NCBI GenBank assembly: GCA_023230525.1
Contig: JALNXE010000009.1
Span: 1 to 64,000 of the forward strand
From: Desulfobulbaceae bacterium
Lineage (GTDB): Bacteria > Desulfobacterota > Desulfobulbia > Desulfobulbales > SURF-16
DNA length: 64,000 bases
Direction of reading: 5' to 3'
The first letter of the stretch is position 1, and each line of letters opens with the position of its first letter. Below the pieces are notes generated by a model. That model was not told where the DNA came from. It saw only the letters and a list, made by a program, of their open reading frames with translations, and searched no databases. Made by a program: the position numbers and the translations under genes. Shown piece after piece: positions 61,080-64,000 of this stretch.

Positions 61080-62141
61080 TCATCTTTTCATATTCTTCTT
61101 AGCCGTCTTCATGAAGCGTCCGAAGGCCCTGTCCTTTTTACGTTTGTCCAGGTACGACATCTCATAGTGCTCCGACTCTTTCCTGAGTTTCAAATAACTG
61201 GAATAGCGCTCTTCACTCAACTCGCCGTTTGTAATTGCCGCAAGAACTGCGCAGCCCGATTCCCGAGTATGGCTGCAATCGGCATAGCGACAAGCCATGG
61301 CAAGCTCAATAATATCTTCAAACCCTTTGTTTACCCCTTCACCGGCGCCCAGAAGGCCTAATTCTCGCATTCCGGGTGTATCAATGAACATAACGCCTTT
61401 CTCAAGAACAATGAGTTGCCGGCGCGTTGTTGTGTGTGTGCCTTCTCCTGTTCCACTGACAGCTTTCGTATCAAGATCATTCCGTCCAATCAGATGATTG
61501 ATCAGTGTCGTCTTGCCGACCCCGGATGACCCGAGCTGGCAATATGTTCGGCCCGGTATTAATACCTGGTGGAATTCGTCAAATCCGGAGCCGGTTACGT
61601 TACTGAGGGCAATAATCCTGGTCGTGATGCCAGCCTGTCTGACAGCCGCAAGCTTCTGTTGCAGCTCATCGTGGGAGATCAAGTCCGTCTTGGCAAGAAT
61701 GACAATCGGCTCAACATGTCCGTCAGCTGCCATCACTAAATACCGATCCAGCCGGGGCAGATTAAAGTCAAAGTGACATGACTGGACAATGAAAGCGATA
61801 TCAATGTTGGCTGCGATCATCTGGTGGTCCACTTCTACGCCGGCACGCTTGCGGCGCAAAAACGTCCTTCGTGGAAAGACCCCATGGATGATTGCCGAGG
61901 TATCGTCATTGTAATACTGCACGGCGACCCAATCGCCGACACATGGCAGCTCAACCGATGACTCAACATGGAAATAAAACTTCCCCGCAAGTTCAGCCGG
62001 AATCTCTCTGAATTCATTCCTGACAATGTAGGAATTCCGGTCAACCGCCGACACGCGTGCAATGCCTTGATCCTCGTGGCGGAGGTCATCGGCATGTGCT
62101 TCAAACCAGGGGCTGAAACCTAGATCACTCAATTTCATCAT
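61080..62141 (-). CDS. rsgA: RsgA-type circularly permuted GTPase
   Basis: The 353-residue protein has an N-terminal OB domain (GDWVAVQYYND near residue 72). The circularly permuted GTPase motifs come in the order G4 (AKTD near 151), G1 (GSSGVGKTTLINHLIG near 207) and G3 (DTPGMRELGL near 254). A C-terminal zinc site follows (CRYADCSHTRESGC near 287) and a basic tail. RsgA/YjeQ assists 30S ribosome maturation. In this accessory tail it may be an extra paralogue rather than the housekeeping copy. It is flanked on both sides by attC-like palindromes. Confidence 0.93.
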   Translation of the reverse strand: MMKLSDLGFSPWFEAHADDLRHEDQGIARVSAVDRNSYIVRNEFREIPAELAGKFYFHVESSVELPCVGDWVAVQYYNDDTSAIIHGVFPRRTFLRRKRAGVEVDHQMIAANIDIAFIVQSCHFDFNLPRLDRYLVMAADGHVEPIVILAKTDLISHDELQQKLAAVRQAGITTRIIALSNVTGSGFDEFHQVLIPGRTYCQLGSSGVGKTTLINHLIGRNDLDTKAVSGTGEGTHTTTRRQLIVLEKGVMFIDTPGMRELGLLGAGEGVNKGFEDIIELAMACRYADCSHTRESGCAVLAAITNGELSEERYSSYLKLRKESEHYEMSYLDKRKKDRAFGRFMKTAKKNMKR

Positions 62142-62149
62142 AAGTTACC

Positions 62150-62210
62150 ACCGAACGCGAAGCTAAGGGTAGCGGCCCTCTTGGGCGAGATGTCCGCAGA
62201 TTTTTTCGGA
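62150..62210 (-). repeat. attC-like palindrome upstream of the RsgA-type gene
   Basis: Read on the minus strand, it starts ATCCGAA, has an internal GCGGAC...GGGCCGC pairing and ends TCGCGTTCGGTGG, like the end of the site at 61016-61073. The outer CCGAA/TTCGG pair. Confidence 0.45.
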
Positions 62211-62217
62211 TAAATTT

Positions 62218-62525
62218 TTACTCCGTGATACGAGATAAAATCAGCCTCCCTTCACCGAGCATAATCGCCACATCGGCAACGTTGAAAATTCCGGTTCGTA
62301 AACTCCCGATACCGATATTCATAAAATCGATAACAACTCCCTTGTTCCATATCCTGTCGATCAGATTGCCCCCAGCCCTCCTCCGACAATAAGGGAAAGT
62401 CTTATTACGAAAGCTGGCCGGAGACTTCGACGGGTGAGGATGAAAACAAATATCCCTGCCACAATAATTCCAGAGAGGAGGAAGGGGACGTCCCCAATAT
62501 CCGCTATGGTTTGTTGAAGGTTTCC
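62218..62525 (-). pseudogene. lspA (signal peptidase II) remnant, truncated and frameshifted
   Basis: Two frames give the C-terminal 60% of a lipoprotein signal peptidase. The first (DIGDVPFLLSGIIVAGIFVF, then LIVGGGLGA) covers membrane helices. After a one-base deletion the second frame continues NLIDRIWNKGVVIDFMNI and FNVADVAIMLG, which contain the two catalytic aspartates of the family. The N-terminal region is missing; the sequence there merges with the end of the BrnA-like gene. The product is surely inactive. A 103-codon ORF at this place is only an artefact that includes the second frame. Confidence 0.75.
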
Positions 62526-62737
62526 ACATAGGTATCGATGAGCCTGCGGATCATGCGCTGATACTGAGTATGGTGTTTGGCTGCCTCGGATTTAAAGAAC
62601 TCGACACTCTTTTTGCTGAGAGCAATGGTAACTTTCACCCCTTCTTCCCGAAAGGCAAGTTCTTCGGGAGGTGGGAGAAAGTCTCTAATGACCTTGGCAT
62701 CAATAGGCTCATTGGTGTATTTGATTTTCGCGCTCAT
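62504..62737 (-). CDS. BrnA/CopG-type ribbon-helix-helix antitoxin
   Basis: The 77-residue protein begins MSAKIKYTNEPIDAKVIRDF and contains PPPEELAFREEGVKVTIALS, then a ribbon-helix-helix segment (KSVEFFKSEAAKHHTQYQRM). This matches the antitoxins paired with BrnT RNase toxins. It overlaps the 3' end of the upstream BrnT-like gene by 29 bases, as in brnTA operons. It should bind the toxin and repress the operon. The start at 62737 is chosen because homologues begin there; the frame is open further upstream. Confidence 0.85.
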   Translation of the reverse strand: MSAKIKYTNEPIDAKVIRDFLPPPEELAFREEGVKVTIALSKKSVEFFKSEAAKHHTQYQRMIRRLIDTYVETFNKP

Positions 62738-62951
62738 AAATTGCCTTTCCCTTTCGCCAGTAACCGGCGCCAAATATGCGAATAACACCGCCGCGATAGG
62801 TAAATCGGACAGTGAGAACACCACCCTCGACCTCGCCGAAACAAAAATAGCGTTTTTCAGTTTCACTGTGAGCGAGGTCTTCGGCTATGGCACAGCTGGG
62901 GGCGGCGAAAGCATACTGTGCCAGAGAAAACTGAATGTGATGGTTTGGCAA
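62709..62951 (-). CDS. BrnT-like toxin, start uncertain
   Basis: The C-terminal part (EDLAHSETEKRYFCFGEV, then VLTVRFTYRGGVIRIFGAG and YWRKGKAIYERE) matches BrnT-family ribonuclease toxins. The best ordinary start in frame is TTG at 62951. The frame stays open about 20 codons further, with a BrnT-like RFWDQNGQIEI stretch, but contains no ATG, GTG or TTG there. The gene may use an unusual start or have lost its start codon. It is followed by the BrnA-like antitoxin with a 29-base overlap. Confidence 0.65.
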   Translation of the reverse strand: MPNHHIQFSLAQYAFAAPSCAIAEDLAHSETEKRYFCFGEVEGGVLTVRFTYRGGVIRIFGAGYWRKGKAIYERENQIHQ

Positions 62952-63102
62952 TTTTTGCTGTTTGATTTCTATTTGCCCATTTTGGTCCCAAAATCGACAA
63001 TGAGGCCTAGTAATATCAACTAGTTACAGAGTGAGCAAACCGGCATTACATTGTAATCTCAATTATTTAGCGTGGTCCGACCCCATTTGGCATTGCCACT
63101 CA

Positions 63103-63777
63103 TCAGTAAGTGCTTTGAGTTTCTACCTGCCAGTCACCAAATTTTGCATGAATATCTTTGTATTCTGTTTCAAATTTTTTCCTTAAGTCGTCAACTGTTT
63201 TGAAGTTTCCAGTTATTATATTATAGGCTAAGCGTTGAAGGTTGATGACCATGTTGATGGCTTTTATCATTTCTTTAGAGTTACTTTGAGTAAGTGCCAT
63301 CAAGGCTTCTGCCTTATCTGCTGGCGCAAGATTCCCAGTTGGTCCTTTTATGGTTGGTAAGTCTTTAATGGCATCTGATAGTTCAGATTGGAGTTTATCA
63401 AATCGTTTTATAAAAAAAGAAACTTCATTATTTATTAGACCAATAATCTCTGTCCTAAGACTTGTAATCTGGTTTATTTGGTTTGAATTCATCATCTCTT
63501 TGATCTGACCTGAAATTCCCTCGCTTTGCTCAGCTTGAGACTCCTTTTGAGCCTTCAATGTATTTGCAATATATATCAAGGTTAAGAAAAGCAATATAGG
63601 GCTTAACACTCCATTAATATACGATCCAAAATTCCCCCAATCAGCAGATTGGTTGGACAAGGAAGCATGAAATTTGAAAAAATATAAACCCAGAAAGGTA
63701 AACGCGACACTAGCGACTAACAGACCCAACTTTTTTATTTCAGAAGAACTTGCATTTTTCATTAATTGTTTATCCAC
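63103..63777 (-). CDS. Two-helix membrane protein, resembling phage abortive-infection (PutAbiC) type
   Basis: The 224-residue protein has two N-terminal membrane helices (about residues 17-35 and 53-71), with the segment WGNFGSYINGVLSPILLFL between and in the second. A long coiled-coil-like cytosolic part follows (residues 75-220). The pattern resembles putative phage abortive infection proteins (putAbiC), but the match is by eye and partial. Base composition is clearly AT-richer than in the rest of the window, suggesting recent acquisition. It is co-directional with the BrnT/BrnA-like pair. Confidence 0.6.
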   Translation of the reverse strand: MDKQLMKNASSSEIKKLGLLVASVAFTFLGLYFFKFHASLSNQSADWGNFGSYINGVLSPILLFLTLIYIANTLKAQKESQAEQSEGISGQIKEMMNSNQINQITSLRTEIIGLINNEVSFFIKRFDKLQSELSDAIKDLPTIKGPTGNLAPADKAEALMALTQSNSKEMIKAINMVINLQRLAYNIITGNFKTVDDLRKKFETEYKDIHAKFGDWQVETQSTY

Positions 63778-63860
63778 TATCAGATTATCTTCAGTTGGAT
63801 TTTATATAATCCGACATTCTGTTCTCTTTCTTTCTATTTTTTGTTCAGACATAACAGCGC

Positions 63861-63920
63861 AATAAGTGGAAAGCTGTCCATCATATTGCCCTTTATAGAC
63901 GGACACATTTTCCACTTATT
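63861..63920. repeat. Inverted repeat AATAAGTGGAAA/TTTTCCACTTATT near the window end
   Basis: AATAAGTGGAAAGCTGTCC is mirrored by GGACACATTTTCCACTTATT 60 bases later. A further GTCCACTTATT occurs at about 63961-63972. The repeated motif could be the edge of a mobile element whose body lies beyond base 64000. Confidence 0.6.
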
Positions 63921-64000
63921 TTAATATTGAATACAAAACATGGAAAATCTCTTCCCATGCTGTCCACTTATTACGTTGTCGCCCGGCATTTTCCTCTTAT

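Noticed and set aside
63060..63100. GGTCCGACCCC REP-like palindrome between the Abi-like and BrnT-like genes
   Set aside because: The pairing is short and imperfect and no second copy was found in the window.

Overview
The window comes from a flagellated, sulfate-reducing Desulfobacterota bacterium, most likely in or near the Desulfobulbales (this placement is inference). It carries dissimilatory sulfite reductase genes dsrA-dsrB-dsrD with a dsrN-type cobyrinate diamide synthase homologue, a dissimilatory-type ATP sulfurylase (sat), a Desulfovibrio-like 7Fe ferredoxin, a polar-flagellum filament locus and a PEP-CTERM protein. No rRNA, tRNA or CRISPR array was recognised.

Layout. 1-10 kb: the 3' end of ribF, a small DMT-type permease, then a long minus-strand block, membrane protein-alr-argS-SPOR-GNAT-secA-argJ (alanine racemization, arginine synthesis and charging, Sec export), headed by a ferredoxin gene. 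10-21 kb: the dsr region. dsrABD run on the minus strand. A plus-strand set of two TPR proteins and a zinc-ribbon/HEAT protein separates them from dsrN, which overlaps an MreB-like actin-fold gene. 21-26 kb: a DUF134 regulator, a NifX-like protein, an ACR3/BASS-type permease, a DUF302 protein and a divergent CoA-disulfide-reductase/rhodanese flavoprotein, then a ComEA-phospholipase D fusion. 26-36 kb: a TPR-methyltransferase, a topoisomerase I paralogue that has lost its catalytic tyrosine, a SUMF1-domain protein with seven 62-residue acidic repeats, aroB, a winged-helix protein and sat.

36.7-52.4 kb is one co-directional minus-strand locus for making and glycosylating the flagellar filament. 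It encodes all enzymes for CMP-pseudaminic acid (pseB, pseC, a pseG-pseH fusion, pseI, pseF), a linked methylase, a Maf-type flagellin glycosyltransferase, an unusually large flagellin, and FliD, FliS, a FliT-like protein and FlaG. PseB carries an in-frame N-terminal MerR-type DNA-binding domain. The flagellin leader contains a sigma-28-like promoter and a perfect hairpin with a CsrA-type ANGGAN loop.

52.8-60.6 kb: tatC interrupted by a frameshift in a homopolymer, a YkgJ-type cysteine-cluster protein, an RluA-type pseudouridine synthase, a secreted multicopper oxidase with dockerin-like repeats next to a cohesin-like PEP-CTERM protein, and an FKBP isomerase. 60.6-64 kb is an accessory tail (DUF2277, RsgA-type GTPase, broken lspA, BrnT/BrnA-like pair, Abi-like membrane protein). 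It contains two attC-like palindromes, suggesting integron-cassette origin. Intergenic spaces across the window carry at least six families of dispersed inverted repeats.
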